From contig CAJMRZ010000013.1 in NCBI GenBank assembly GCA_905215945.1, positions 1 to 16,744 of the forward strand: 16,744 nt of DNA, written 5' to 3'. The DNA comes from an uncultured bacterium (GTDB lineage Bacteria > Actinomycetota > Coriobacteriia > Coriobacteriales > Coriobacteriaceae). Below are positions 6,790-14,562 of the stretch, in pieces; the stretch's first letter is position 1; every line of letters begins with the position of its first letter. Position numbers and translations under genes: made by a program. The notes under the pieces were generated by a model. It made no database searches. It was not told where the DNA came from and saw only the letters and a list, made by a program, of their open reading frames with translations.

Positions 6790-7617
6790 CTATGCGCGGG
6801 CCAGCGACGACTCGATGGCCTGGACCAGAAACGCCGTGGCTCCGGTGTCGCAGGGCTTGTCGTAGTAGTCAATAAAGCGCTGGTCGGCAAGATAACCGTG
6901 AGCGAGCCCCAGATACGCCTCGTCTTGGGGCTCGCATCCCCAGTTGAGAGCAATCCAACGACGGTGCATCGCGACGAGCTTGCGAGCCTCGCTTCCATCC
7001 GCATCGCCGTCGCCCATGGCAATCGAAAGCTGGCCCAAAATGGCGCGTTCAAGTTCCTTCATGTCGTTCCATGTCTGAGGATCCATATCCAGCAGCGCCT
7101 CGTTTGCCGCATCGATAGCCTCATCGCCATAGCGCGCCCGCGCCTCGGCACCGTAGCGCTCCTCGTTTTCTTGCACGGCGCGCCAGCGCTCCAGTTGCGG
7201 CAGGACGGCGCCCATGAGCGAGACGGCTTCGTCGAGCGACATGCCGGTGTTTTGTGCCAGCCGCGGGGCACAGTCCTCGATCATCGCCTCCATGGTGGTC
7301 TCGTAGGTGTACTGGCCGTGGTCGTAGCACCACTTGCAGTAATGATCGGTCGCGGCGCCCGCAGCATCGGTACCGCAGTCGTCGGGCGTGAGTATCATGC
7401 CGCAGCTCTGGCAATAGTGCTCGGGCATTTCGAGCAGATGAGACAGGGGCTCGCCGGTCACGGCGGCAATGAGTTTCATCATGTCGATACCCGGTGTGAC
7501 CTCTCCACGTTCCCAACGGCTGATGGCCTGGCGTGTGACGAAGAGCTTAGCGGCGAGCTGCTCCTGAGTAAGGTGATGGGCGCGACGGATGGCAATGAGC
7601 TTTTCTGCAAAGGCCAT
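6790..7617 (-). CDS. Xre-type regulator with zinc ribbon and TipAS-like drug-binding domain
   Basis: A 275-residue predicted transcription regulator with three parts. Residues 5-60 are an Xre/Cro helix-turn-helix (LTQEQLAAKLFVTRQAISRWE). Residues 69-101 are a putative zinc ribbon with C69xxC72, C81 and C94xxC97. The C-terminal part (about 105-270), especially HRRWIALNWGCEP to LAHGYLADQRFIDYYDK, resembles the TipAS antibiotic-recognition domain of the thiostrepton-induced regulator TipAL. TipAL carries a MerR-type DNA-binding domain, so this is a different domain pairing. Ligand binding is inferred from the family. AAAGGAG lies 5 bases before the ATG. It is divergent from trmO (140 bp apart) and upstream of a glutaredoxin gene. 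Confidence 0.85.
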   Translation of the reverse strand: MAFAEKLIAIRRAHHLTQEQLAAKLFVTRQAISRWERGEVTPGIDMMKLIAAVTGEPLSHLLEMPEHYCQSCGMILTPDDCGTDAAGAATDHYCKWCYDHGQYTYETTMEAMIEDCAPRLAQNTGMSLDEAVSLMGAVLPQLERWRAVQENEERYGAEARARYGDEAIDAANEALLDMDPQTWNDMKELERAILGQLSIAMGDGDADGSEARKLVAMHRRWIALNWGCEPQDEAYLGLAHGYLADQRFIDYYDKPCDTGATAFLVQAIESSLARA

Positions 7618-7744
7618 AGCGGCTCCTTTCTGCTGGTTGATGGCTTAAGCATACGCGGCGGCAGGTGCCCTTCCAAGCAACCGTTGGTTGCACGACGGGG
7701 ACCGCGGCGAAGAATTGCGCGCAACGCCCCACACCTCCATGCCG

Positions 7745-7750
7745 TACAAT
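7745..7750 (+). promoter_or_regulatory. TACAAT -10 box placing the trmO start at or near +1
   Basis: TACAAT (5 of 6 consensus) ends 7 nt before the ATG at 7758 and there is no Shine-Dalgarno sequence. This is the arrangement of a leaderless actinobacterial mRNA. No clear -35 box is visible. Confidence 0.45.
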
Positions 7751-7757
7751 GACCGGC

Positions 7758-8495
7758 ATGGAACCTATCGCACACATACATACCGACCTGCCGCAGAAGT
7801 TCGGCATTCCGCGCAACAGCTTTTTGGCGCCTCATCTGCAGGGGCGCATCGTTTTTGAGCCGGAATTTGCCTCCAATGCAGCAGTTGAGGGCCTGGACTC
7901 CTTCTCTCACCTGTGGCTGCTGTGGCGCTTCGAAAACGGAACGCCCGGCGGCACGGCTAAGGACATAGCTGCCGATGCCAAGGCGCAGGACAGGTCCGGC
8001 ACCAATGCCAAGTGGTCGAAAACCGTGCGCCCGCCGCGTCTGGGTGGAGCCGAGCGTGTGGGCGTCTTTGCCACGCGCAGTCCGTTTCGCCCTAATCCCA
8101 TCGGGCTCACCTGCGTCAAGCTTGATCATGTCGAGCTCACCGACGATGGCCCCATCATCCATGTGCTGGGGGCCGACCTGCGCGATGGCACGCCCATCTA
8201 CGATATCAAGCCCTACATTCCATTTGCCGACTGTCACCCGGATGCGACGGGCGGCTGGATTGAGGATGCTCCGTGGCAAGAGCTTGACGTCGAGTTCCCG
8301 CAAGCGCTGCAGGATATGGTCCCGCCCGCAAAGCTCCCCGGCTTGGTCGAGGTCCTTTGCCAAGATCCGCGCCGCGCAGGCAGCAAGCACGAGCCAAACC
8401 GCGTTTACCACTTGGCTTACGCCGGGCTCGACATATCGTTTACGGTCGACGGAGCCAGGTTGACGGTAACCGCCGTCAACGACGCGCAAGACTAA
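7758..8495 (+). CDS. trmO: tRNA (t6A37) N6-methyltransferase TrmO
   Basis: TrmO uses S-adenosylmethionine to methylate N6-threonylcarbamoyladenosine at position 37 of tRNA-Thr, giving m6t6A. The 245-residue product is close to E. coli TrmO (YaeB/TsaA, about 235). Family features seen: N-terminal PIAHIHTDLPQKFGIPRN, LDSFSHLWLLWRF at 46-58, RPPRLGG at 91-97 followed by GVFATRSPFRPNPIGLT at 102-118 (the conserved SAM-binding and catalytic block), HVLGADLRDGTPIYDIKPY at 135-153, and the C-terminal QDPR then VYHLAYAGLDISF. ATG 7758 fits the family N-terminus; ATG 7749 (three residues more) is an alternative inside the -10 region. No ribosome-binding site precedes either, suggesting leaderless translation. 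Confidence 0.93.
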   Translation: MEPIAHIHTDLPQKFGIPRNSFLAPHLQGRIVFEPEFASNAAVEGLDSFSHLWLLWRFENGTPGGTAKDIAADAKAQDRSGTNAKWSKTVRPPRLGGAERVGVFATRSPFRPNPIGLTCVKLDHVELTDDGPIIHVLGADLRDGTPIYDIKPYIPFADCHPDATGGWIEDAPWQELDVEFPQALQDMVPPAKLPGLVEVLCQDPRRAGSKHEPNRVYHLAYAGLDISFTVDGARLTVTAVNDAQD

Positions 8496-8607
8496 CCAGC
8501 CATTCGTCCGCACCCGTCAAATTAAGCGCCAAACCCCGCGCCAAAACCGCCCACGCTGGTGGACAATAACGCCTACCAAAACAATCAACTTTGCACGGGA
8601 GTTCAGC

Positions 8608-9822
8608 ATGAAATACGACTTTAGCTCGCTTATCGACCGCCACGGCATGGACTCCATCGCCGTTGACTCCTGGGGCGAGATCCCCGGCATGGCTCCGAAC
8701 GCACCCGACGAGGGCTTCGACCGCATTCCCATGTGGGTGGCCGACATGAATTTTGCCACGGTGCCCACGGTTCAGGAGTACATCATCAAGCGCGCTCAGC
8801 ACCCCATGTTTGGCTACTTCAATCCGCGTCCCGAGTACTTCGATCGCATCATCGAATGGCAGAGGCGCCGCAATGGCGTTGAGGGCTTGGCACCGGAGCA
8901 TATCGGCTACGAAAACGGCGTGCTGGGCGGTGTCGTGTCGACGTTGCGCGCGTATGTCCAGCCGGGCGATGCGGTGCTGGTCCATAGCCCCACCTACATC
9001 GGCTTTACCAAATCCATCGAAGCCGCGGGCTATCGTATTGTCCACAGCCCGCTTAAGCTCGACGATCAAGGCGTGTGGCGTATGGACTTTGAGGACATGG
9101 AGCACAAGCTCGCCCAAAACCACATCCATGCCGCGGTGTTCTGCTCGCCGCACAATCCCTGCGGCCGCGTATGGGAGCGCGACGAGATCGAGCACGCCAT
9201 GGACATCTATCGCCAGCACGATTGCGTGGTGATCTCGGACGAGATTTGGTCCGATATCATCCTGCCGGGGCACAAGCATATCCCGACGCAGTCGGTGAGC
9301 GAGGATGCCCGCATGCGTACGGTTGCCCTCTACGCGCCCAGCAAGACGTTCAACCTGGCGGGCCTGGTCGGCAGCTACCACATTATCTATAACGAGACGC
9401 TGCGCGACCGCGTGTGCGCCGTGTCCAACAAGACTCACTACAACGAGATGAATGTCCTCTCCATGCATGCGCTTATTGGTGCCTATCAGCCGCAGGGCTA
9501 CGAGTGGGTGGACGAGCTCAACCAGGTGCTTGCCGGCAATATCGAGTACTTCTGCACGTATGCAGAAAAACACTGGAAGGGCGTCGCGTTATCGCGTCCG
9601 CAGGGCACGTACATGGTGTTTCTGGACTGTACCGAGTGGTGCCGCGAGCATGGCCGCGATATTCAGTGGTTGCTCGACGAGGGGGCGCGCGTGGGCGTGG
9701 GGTATCAGGACGGCCGCCCGTTCCACGGGCCCTGCCACATTCGCGTGAATCTGGCGCTGCCGCTTTCGCGCGTGAGGGAAGCGTGCGACCGCCTGGACCG
9801 CTACGTTTTTAATGCACGGTAA
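8608..9822 (+). CDS. MalY/PatB-family pyridoxal-phosphate aminotransferase or cystathionine beta-lyase (C-S lyase)
   Basis: A 404-residue fold-type I PLP enzyme, the usual length. Motifs: PMWVADMNFA at 41-50, HSPTYIGF at 126-133, CSPHNPCGRVW at 179-189, SDEIWSDI at 210-217 with the pyridine-binding Asp211, SKTFNLAGL at 245-253 with Schiff-base Lys246, and substrate-carboxylate Arg379 in HIRVNLALP. Members of this group cleave the C-S bond of cystathionine or cysteine, releasing homocysteine or sulfide, pyruvate and ammonia; E. coli MalY also acts as a repressor of the maltose regulon. GGGAG lies six bases before the ATG. A GACAAT box at 8562-8567 could be its -10 element. It stands alone and is followed by a hairpin. 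Confidence 0.9.
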   Translation: MKYDFSSLIDRHGMDSIAVDSWGEIPGMAPNAPDEGFDRIPMWVADMNFATVPTVQEYIIKRAQHPMFGYFNPRPEYFDRIIEWQRRRNGVEGLAPEHIGYENGVLGGVVSTLRAYVQPGDAVLVHSPTYIGFTKSIEAAGYRIVHSPLKLDDQGVWRMDFEDMEHKLAQNHIHAAVFCSPHNPCGRVWERDEIEHAMDIYRQHDCVVISDEIWSDIILPGHKHIPTQSVSEDARMRTVALYAPSKTFNLAGLVGSYHIIYNETLRDRVCAVSNKTHYNEMNVLSMHALIGAYQPQGYEWVDELNQVLAGNIEYFCTYAEKHWKGVALSRPQGTYMVFLDCTEWCREHGRDIQWLLDEGARVGVGYQDGRPFHGPCHIRVNLALPLSRVREACDRLDRYVFNAR

Positions 9823-9840
9823 GCGCGCACTGCATGCGGA

Positions 9841-9866
9841 GCCTTCTGCCAAGTCGGCTAGAAGGC
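9841..9866. terminator. Hairpin between convergent genes, candidate terminator
   Basis: GCCTTCT pairs with AGAAGGC, and the stem extends by GCC/GGC past one bulged T around a 5-nt loop. It is 18 bp after the C-S lyase stop codon and 51 bp after the stop of the convergent flavoprotein gene. A U-rich run on the plus strand (TTTATTTTTCTT, 9917-9928) lies further on, inside the 3' end of the convergent gene. Confidence 0.45.
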
Positions 9867-9917
9867 CCCGTGTGGTAAGGCATCTGTAACCATTGGGCGC
9901 AGACCTGCTGCGGAGGT

Positions 9918-10397
9918 TTATTTTTCTTGAATCTGCTTACCGCAGAGATGCTCAATCGTAATCTCGTAGAGCTGGACACCCTTAATGTCCTTGGCGATTT
10001 CCTCTTCGACTTCTTCGGCAGAAGGGTAGTACTTAAGCGCGAGCTGGCGAACTTTATCCTCGATAAACGCGGGGGTGTCATTCGCCAGGCGACAACGGCC
10101 AAAGACTACGGTACTCATAACGTAGGGAGCCCAGTCACCGTCCTGGTACCACTCGTTGCCGTAAACGGTAAAGCAGACCTTGTCATCGCGCTTGAGTGCG
10201 TCGACCTTGTGGCCAGCCTTGGCGCCATGGAAATAAATCTTGTCGTGCTCGGCGTCAAAGAAGTAGTTGACGGGAATGGCGTACGGGTAGCCATCGTCGC
10301 CGTTGACGGCAAAGACGCCGCGCTTGCAGGTAGCGAGCAGTTCGCGCGCTTCCTCGTCAGTGATGGCGCGTTTCTTTCGACGTAAGGGCCTAAACAT
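9918..10397 (-). CDS. PNPOx-like FMN-binding split-barrel protein, NimA type
   Basis: A 159-residue member of the pyridoxamine 5'-phosphate oxidase-like flavoproteins, closest in look to the nitroimidazole-reductase (Nim) branch rather than true PdxH. Signs: N-terminal AITDEEARELLATCKRGVFA, then DGYPYAIPVNYFFD at 35-48, DKIYFHGAKAGHKVDALK at 52-69 (His57 at the position of the Nim active-site histidine) and DKVCFTVYG at 72-80. Such proteins bind FMN at a dimer interface and reduce small molecules; the substrate here is not predictable. The ATG at 10397 is preceded by AAAGGAAA; an earlier in-frame start at 10436 lacks one and adds 13 basic residues. It follows the sensor kinase gene by 42 bp on the same strand, so they may share a transcript. 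Confidence 0.88.
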   Translation of the reverse strand: MFRPLRRKKRAITDEEARELLATCKRGVFAVNGDDGYPYAIPVNYFFDAEHDKIYFHGAKAGHKVDALKRDDKVCFTVYGNEWYQDGDWAPYVMSTVVFGRCRLANDTPAFIEDKVRQLALKYYPSAEEVEEEIAKDIKGVQLYEITIEHLCGKQIQEK

Positions 10398-10439
10398 CGT
10401 TGGTTTCCTTTCTGGTCGTGCGTGGTGGTTGAGCACAAA

Positions 10440-13244
10440 CTATAGCGAAACGGATCCGTTTTTCTTGATGCGGGCGAGTATGTTTTTGAGCTTGTTAAAG
10501 TCGAGCGGTTTGGACAGATGGGCGTTCATGCCGGCATCGTGTGCCGCCTTGGCGTCCTCGGCAAAGGCGTTGGCGGTGAGCGCGATGATGGGGATATCGG
10601 CTGCATCGACCTTCTCGCTCAGACGAATCACGCGGGTTGCCTCGTAGCCGTCCATGTCCGGCATCATAATGTCCATCAAAATGGCATCGAAGCTGCCGGC
10701 GGGATGCGACAAGTACAGATCGACGACTTCGTTGCCATTGGCGGCGCGGGTGACCACGACGCCCTCGGATTCTAGCAGTGTCTGGGCAATCTCGGCATTC
10801 AATTCGTTGTCTTCGGCGAGCAGCACGTTCATGTCGGCGAGCGAGCAGTCGGGCGCACTCTCAACCGTATTCGCCCGCGCCTGGGGATTCTCGTCGATAT
10901 CGAGCGGAATCTCCACGTAGAACGAGGTGCCCACATGGAGCTCACTGGTGACTTCGATGGTGCCGCCCATCAGTTCAATAAGCGACTTGACGATTGGCAT
11001 GCCCATGCCGGTTCCTTGGAACTTGCTGCGCGCATCGTCACCTTCTTGGGCAAACGGCTCATAGATATGCTTTAAAAACTTGGGAGTCATGCCAATGCCG
11101 GTATCCGAAACGCTAAAGCAAAAGAGCGCGCGCCCGTCATCGAGTGGCCTGGTCTTTGAACTAAAGGTGACGGAGCCGCCGTGCTTGTTGTACTTAATGC
11201 TGTTGTCTAACAGGTTGATCATGATCTGTCGGATATGGGTGGGACTGCCGATCATGTATGGCCCCGTGGCGTACGGCAGACTATTGTCCTGCATGGTGAT
11301 GCCGTTACTGGACGCGCGGAGCTTGCACAGAACCAGCGTATTGTCACAGAGCTCTTTGAGGTTAAAAGGCGCATGCTCCAGTGTTAGCTTGCGGTCTTCG
11401 ATTTTGCCCATCTCGAGGATGTCGTTGATTAGCGAGAGCAGGTGATTGGCGGCAACGCGCGCCTTGGCACGGCTCTCGCGGGCGACCTTGATATCGCCTT
11501 CCTTCAATTCCTCAATCTCGATAAGGCCCAGGATACCGTTGAGCGGCGTACGGATGTCGTGGCTCATGCGCGTGAGGAATGCCGTCTTAGCGGCGTTGGC
11601 AGCGTCGGCTTTTTTGCGCTCGGTTCGAGCGCGCACGAGCGCCCAGATGAGCAGGACGATGCCGACCGACAACATACCGATGAGGGTAGCGGCAATGGCG
11701 GTGCGGTTGCGAAAAAGGAATTGAAGCGTGTCTGATTCCTGGGTCGTGTACGACGTGGAGGAGTAATTGCTTGCGGAGAGCGATTCTCCGGCATTGATGA
11801 TGCCCTTGTTGATGATTCCCAGCAGCTCGGGCTTTCCGCGCGAAATCCAGCACGAGAGCTCACAGGTGTCAGGGAGCTCGACCGTCTCGTAGTCCTTGAG
11901 ATCATGACGGTCGCCGATGGTTTTTATGCGTGAGCTGGGAGCGACGATGCAGTGCGCCATTCCCTTCCTGAGGGCGTCGAACGCTTCATCGTCGGATTGG
12001 TATTCGGTCACGGTCGCTGTGGGGAACAGACTTTCAAGTACATTTTGGTTGATAAACGATGATTTGGTACAGGCGATGTTCTGAAGGTCTTTGTTCAGGT
12101 CGCTGCCGGTGTGGATGGCGGTGAGGGATATGGTCCCCAACGATATCGACTGCACAACGCCTGATTGCTCGGCAAACCAGTAATCTCGGTATACCGGCAG
12201 CACAACGTCTATGCTTCCCTTTGACAGGGCTTTTGACATCATCTTGTAGCTATCAAAGGCGACGGTTTTGACCGTAATGCCAAATTTATCGTGCAACGTC
12301 GTCGCAAGCGATGCGAGCGAGCCTTCCATTTCGCCGTTTTCGTCTTCGTTGCAATAGGGGAGTTTGCCCGTAATGTAGCCGAGCGTGATGGTGTTGTCAT
12401 TTGCTTTGAGCCAGGAACGTTCGGGGCCGTTGAGCGATGATGAACCGCTGTTTTGGGCCGAGTAGTTAGATTTGACTTCGTCGATATAGCGTGGGTTGAC
12501 GCGGGCGATTGCCGACATGGCGGCATTGATGTCGTCCATCAGGTCGGGGCGGCTTTTGGGGACGGCAAAATAGTAGTCGCTCGAACCAATGTAGAACATG
12601 GGGGAGGCGCTGGGTGACGAGGTCGTGTCGTTCATGATGATGGCATCGACCTCGTTGTTTGCGAGCGCGTCAAAGAGGGCACCGCCAGTGTTGATTTCTT
12701 TATAGGTGCAGGTAATGCCTTCGTTGGCGAGCCACTGCTGGCCAACGAAGGTTTGCATAACGCCGGGGTTGCAGCCGATGGTAAGGCCTTGGAGCGCTTG
12801 GGGGTCACCCTTGGCCAGATCGTCGCGATCGGGCTTGGCGTAGATGAAGTAGCGCTCGGTGCCCTCGGGGTTCGAGGAAAAGAGCAGCTTTTGTGCGCGT
12901 TCCTCGGAGTAGGAGATGTTGGGCATGAGGTCGATCTCGCCCGCCTCGAGCATGTCCAAAAGCTCGGTGAAGGTGCCGGAGACGTATTCGTACCGCCAGC
13001 CGGGCGTGTAGTACGACAGGGTCTGGAGGTACTCGTAACCCCATCCCGAGAGACGCTCGCCGGGGGTGCCGTCCTGGAAGCCCTCGTTGTTGACGAGCCA
13101 ACCAACGCGGACCGTCTTGACTGGCTGACTAGAGTCATCGGCAAAAGCTTGAACAGGCGCGATTGAACTCAGCACGGCAAGCGCGGCAAGCACAATGGTC
13201 AGGGCGCGACATATAACTGAACGAAGGGCAGTGGCAGCTCTCAC
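10440..13244 (-). CDS. Hybrid sensor histidine kinase with two periplasmic solute-binding domains and a receiver domain
   Basis: A 934-residue membrane sensor of the EvgS/BvgS type. Numbered from GTG 13244: signal or anchor segment (about 12-34), first SBP_bac_3-like domain (about 44-262), second (about 285-493), one TM (about 515-540), HisKA with MSHDIRTPLNG and phospho-His562, HATPase with the N-box LLDNS (Asn681), DTGIGM (Asp714) and GTGMGMPIV, then a receiver domain with acidic Asp812, phosphoacceptor Asp858 in LMDIMMPDMDG and Lys912. No Hpt domain, PAS domain or DNA-binding output is present, so a separate Hpt or response regulator is needed; none is encoded nearby. GTG 13244 was chosen because AGGA (13251-13254) precedes it by six bases; a TTG at 13250 would add two residues. 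An out-of-frame ATG-TGA overlaps the start. The ligand is probably a small molecule such as an amino acid, inferred only from the domain type. Confidence 0.9.
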   Translation of the reverse strand: MRAATALRSVICRALTIVLAALAVLSSIAPVQAFADDSSQPVKTVRVGWLVNNEGFQDGTPGERLSGWGYEYLQTLSYYTPGWRYEYVSGTFTELLDMLEAGEIDLMPNISYSEERAQKLLFSSNPEGTERYFIYAKPDRDDLAKGDPQALQGLTIGCNPGVMQTFVGQQWLANEGITCTYKEINTGGALFDALANNEVDAIIMNDTTSSPSASPMFYIGSSDYYFAVPKSRPDLMDDINAAMSAIARVNPRYIDEVKSNYSAQNSGSSSLNGPERSWLKANDNTITLGYITGKLPYCNEDENGEMEGSLASLATTLHDKFGITVKTVAFDSYKMMSKALSKGSIDVVLPVYRDYWFAEQSGVVQSISLGTISLTAIHTGSDLNKDLQNIACTKSSFINQNVLESLFPTATVTEYQSDDEAFDALRKGMAHCIVAPSSRIKTIGDRHDLKDYETVELPDTCELSCWISRGKPELLGIINKGIINAGESLSASNYSSTSYTTQESDTLQFLFRNRTAIAATLIGMLSVGIVLLIWALVRARTERKKADAANAAKTAFLTRMSHDIRTPLNGILGLIEIEELKEGDIKVARESRAKARVAANHLLSLINDILEMGKIEDRKLTLEHAPFNLKELCDNTLVLCKLRASSNGITMQDNSLPYATGPYMIGSPTHIRQIMINLLDNSIKYNKHGGSVTFSSKTRPLDDGRALFCFSVSDTGIGMTPKFLKHIYEPFAQEGDDARSKFQGTGMGMPIVKSLIELMGGTIEVTSELHVGTSFYVEIPLDIDENPQARANTVESAPDCSLADMNVLLAEDNELNAEIAQTLLESEGVVVTRAANGNEVVDLYLSHPAGSFDAILMDIMMPDMDGYEATRVIRLSEKVDAADIPIIALTANAFAEDAKAAHDAGMNAHLSKPLDFNKLKNILARIKKNGSVSL

Positions 13245-13331
13245 ATGCAATCCTAACGAATCGAGACATTACCGCATAAGGATACCAGCTCAGCCTGCCC
13301 AGTTGGCAGCTGTACCGCTAAACGCTCCCGC

Positions 13332-13389
13332 CCGGCAGCTGGGGACAGTCCCTTTCTGCCGGCACAAAAGGAACGTCCCTGGCTGCCGG
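13332..13389. repeat. Imperfect 24-bp palindrome between divergent kinase and channel genes
   Basis: Arms 13332-13355 and 13366-13389 pair at about 20 of 24 positions around a 10-nt loop. The core is GGGGACAGTCCCTTT facing AAAAGGAACGTCCC, related to the palindromes at 6432-6483, 3573-3601 and 5422-5451. It sits 88 bp upstream of the kinase gene and 53 bp upstream of the channel ATG, so it could affect either gene's transcript, or be a dispersed repeat. Confidence 0.65.
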
Positions 13390-13442
13390 TTGTGGGACAA
13401 TACCGGGCGAACGTGATTGAGCGTCTGGGAAAAGGGGTCGCG

Positions 13443-13868
13443 ATGAACAAGTTGAGGACGCTTGCCGATGTGCTGCGACAGGCTGGCTTTGCGCGCATCA
13501 CGGGTCTGTTTCTTATCTTTTACCTGCTGTGCTCGACGGCTGTCTGGCTGTCCGAGCCTACGACCCTCACCTTTGGCGATGGACTTTGGTTTAGCTTCGA
13601 GACGGTCTCGACCATCGGCTTTGGCGACATTCCGGCCGAAACACCGGTTGCCCGCGCTATTACCGTCGTCTTGAGCGTTATTAGCATCTTCTACATCGCC
13701 ATGCTCACGGGCGTGGCGGTGAACTACTGCAATACGCTCATCAAGATGCGTCAAAAGGACACCATGGCGCGCTTTATGGACGATCTTGAGCATTTGGAAG
13801 AGCTCGATCGCGACGAGCTTGCCGATCTTTCGCGTCGCGTGCGCGAGTATCGTCGACGCCAGCGCTAA
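13443..13868 (+). CDS. Minimal two-TM potassium channel protein
   Basis: A 141-residue membrane protein of the Ion_trans_2 (two-TM pore) type. TM1 spans about 18-36, the pore helix about 46-56, the selectivity filter TIGFGD is at 57-62, and TM2 spans about 70-96. A short charged C-terminal helix (about 100-141, rich in Glu, Asp and Arg) follows and could form a coiled coil in the tetramer. There is no RCK/TrkA-N regulatory domain, unlike most bacterial ligand-gated K+ channels, and no voltage sensor. The filter predicts K+ selectivity. ATG 13443 has AAAGGGG five bases upstream; an in-frame GTG at 13392 lacks a site. The LOG gene follows after 35 bp on the same strand, so they may share a transcript. 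Confidence 0.88.
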   Translation: MNKLRTLADVLRQAGFARITGLFLIFYLLCSTAVWLSEPTTLTFGDGLWFSFETVSTIGFGDIPAETPVARAITVVLSVISIFYIAMLTGVAVNYCNTLIKMRQKDTMARFMDDLEHLEELDRDELADLSRRVREYRRRQR

Positions 13869-13903
13869 GACGAACGTCGCGCGCCACAACAGGGGGACTG
13901 AAT

Positions 13904-14437
13904 ATGCATATCACCGTGTATCTGGGTGCCAGTGTCGGTAACGACCCAGCATTTCTGCCTGCGGTACAGGAGCTGGGCAACTGGATTGGCGCCAACGGAC
14001 ACGCGTTGGTATACGGCGGGTCCAAATCGGGCCTGATGGGTGCGCTCGCCGATAGCGTGCTCGATGCTGGCGGACACGTGACGGGTGTTGAGCCGAGCTT
14101 TTTTATCGAGGCCGAGTTTCAACATGACGGTATCGACGACCTCATCGTGACGAGTGATATGGCCGAGCGCAAAGCCAAGATGATTGAGCTCGGCGATGCG
14201 TTCATCGCCTTTCCCGGTGGGACGGGCACGCTCGAGGAGATTGCCGAGGTCATGTCCGCGGTGTCGTTGGGGCACCTGAGTGCTCCGTGCATCCTGTATA
14301 ACCTGGACGGTTACTACAACGATCTTAAGGCGCTGCTCGGGCACATGATTGATAAGGGCCTATCGAGCCCGCAGCGTCAACGGGGCATCTACTTTGCCGA
14401 GGATCTGCACGAGATTGCCTCGATTATCAACGGATAA
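13904..14437 (+). CDS. LOG-family (TIGR00730-type) nucleoside-monophosphate phosphoribohydrolase
   Basis: A 177-residue Rossmann-fold protein of the LOG (LONELY GUY) family, once annotated as lysine decarboxylase. It has the N-terminal ITVYLGAS strand-loop, YGGSKSGLMGALAD at 37-50, the paired basic residues R89 and K90 in MAERKAKM, and the hallmark PGGTGTLEE at 104-112 with catalytic Glu112. LOG enzymes hydrolyse cytokinin riboside 5'-monophosphates and, in bacteria, AMP or related nucleotides, to free base and ribose 5-phosphate. The physiological substrate in a gut bacterium is uncertain. AGGGGGA precedes the ATG with good spacing. It lies 35 bp after the K+ channel gene. Confidence 0.9.
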   Translation: MHITVYLGASVGNDPAFLPAVQELGNWIGANGHALVYGGSKSGLMGALADSVLDAGGHVTGVEPSFFIEAEFQHDGIDDLIVTSDMAERKAKMIELGDAFIAFPGGTGTLEEIAEVMSAVSLGHLSAPCILYNLDGYYNDLKALLGHMIDKGLSSPQRQRGIYFAEDLHEIASIING

Positions 14438-14472
14438 GTCTTGAGCCTGCCCCGCCGTGGTCCCCGGTGGCT

Positions 14473-14491
14473 CCGTTTGCAGCGCAGACGG
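14473..14491 (+). terminator. Short hairpin after the LOG gene, candidate terminator
   Basis: CCGTTTGC pairs with GCAGACGG (8 bp, one G-U pair) around a 3-nt loop, 36 bp after the LOG stop codon. No T-run follows, so this is weak. Confidence 0.3.
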
Positions 14492-14496
14492 TTGGC

Positions 14497-14523
14497 TTGA
14501 CTGGGCCACACTCGCTCTACAAT
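14497..14523 (+). promoter_or_regulatory. Promoter candidate for the ClC-family gene
   Basis: TTGACT (14497-14502, 5 of 6) and TACAAT (14518-14523, 5 of 6) are separated by 15 bp, shorter than ideal. They lie 40 bp before the ATG at 14563, which has its own GGGAGGA site at 14552-14558. Confidence 0.5.
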
Positions 14524-14562
14524 AAAACGTATCTATGTCGACTTTGACCGCGGGAGGACCCG

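Noticed and set aside
7479..8513. Minus-strand open frame of 344 codons over trmO and the regulator start
   Set aside because: Antisense shadow spanning two real genes and their divergent promoter region.
8476..9573. Minus-strand open frame of 365 codons over the C-S lyase gene
   Set aside because: Antisense shadow; the plus strand carries all the PLP-enzyme motifs.
13392..13442. Upstream GTG start for the K+ channel
   Set aside because: It overlaps the end of the palindrome region, lacks a ribosome-binding site and adds no membrane or family sequence; ATG 13443 has AAAGGGG.
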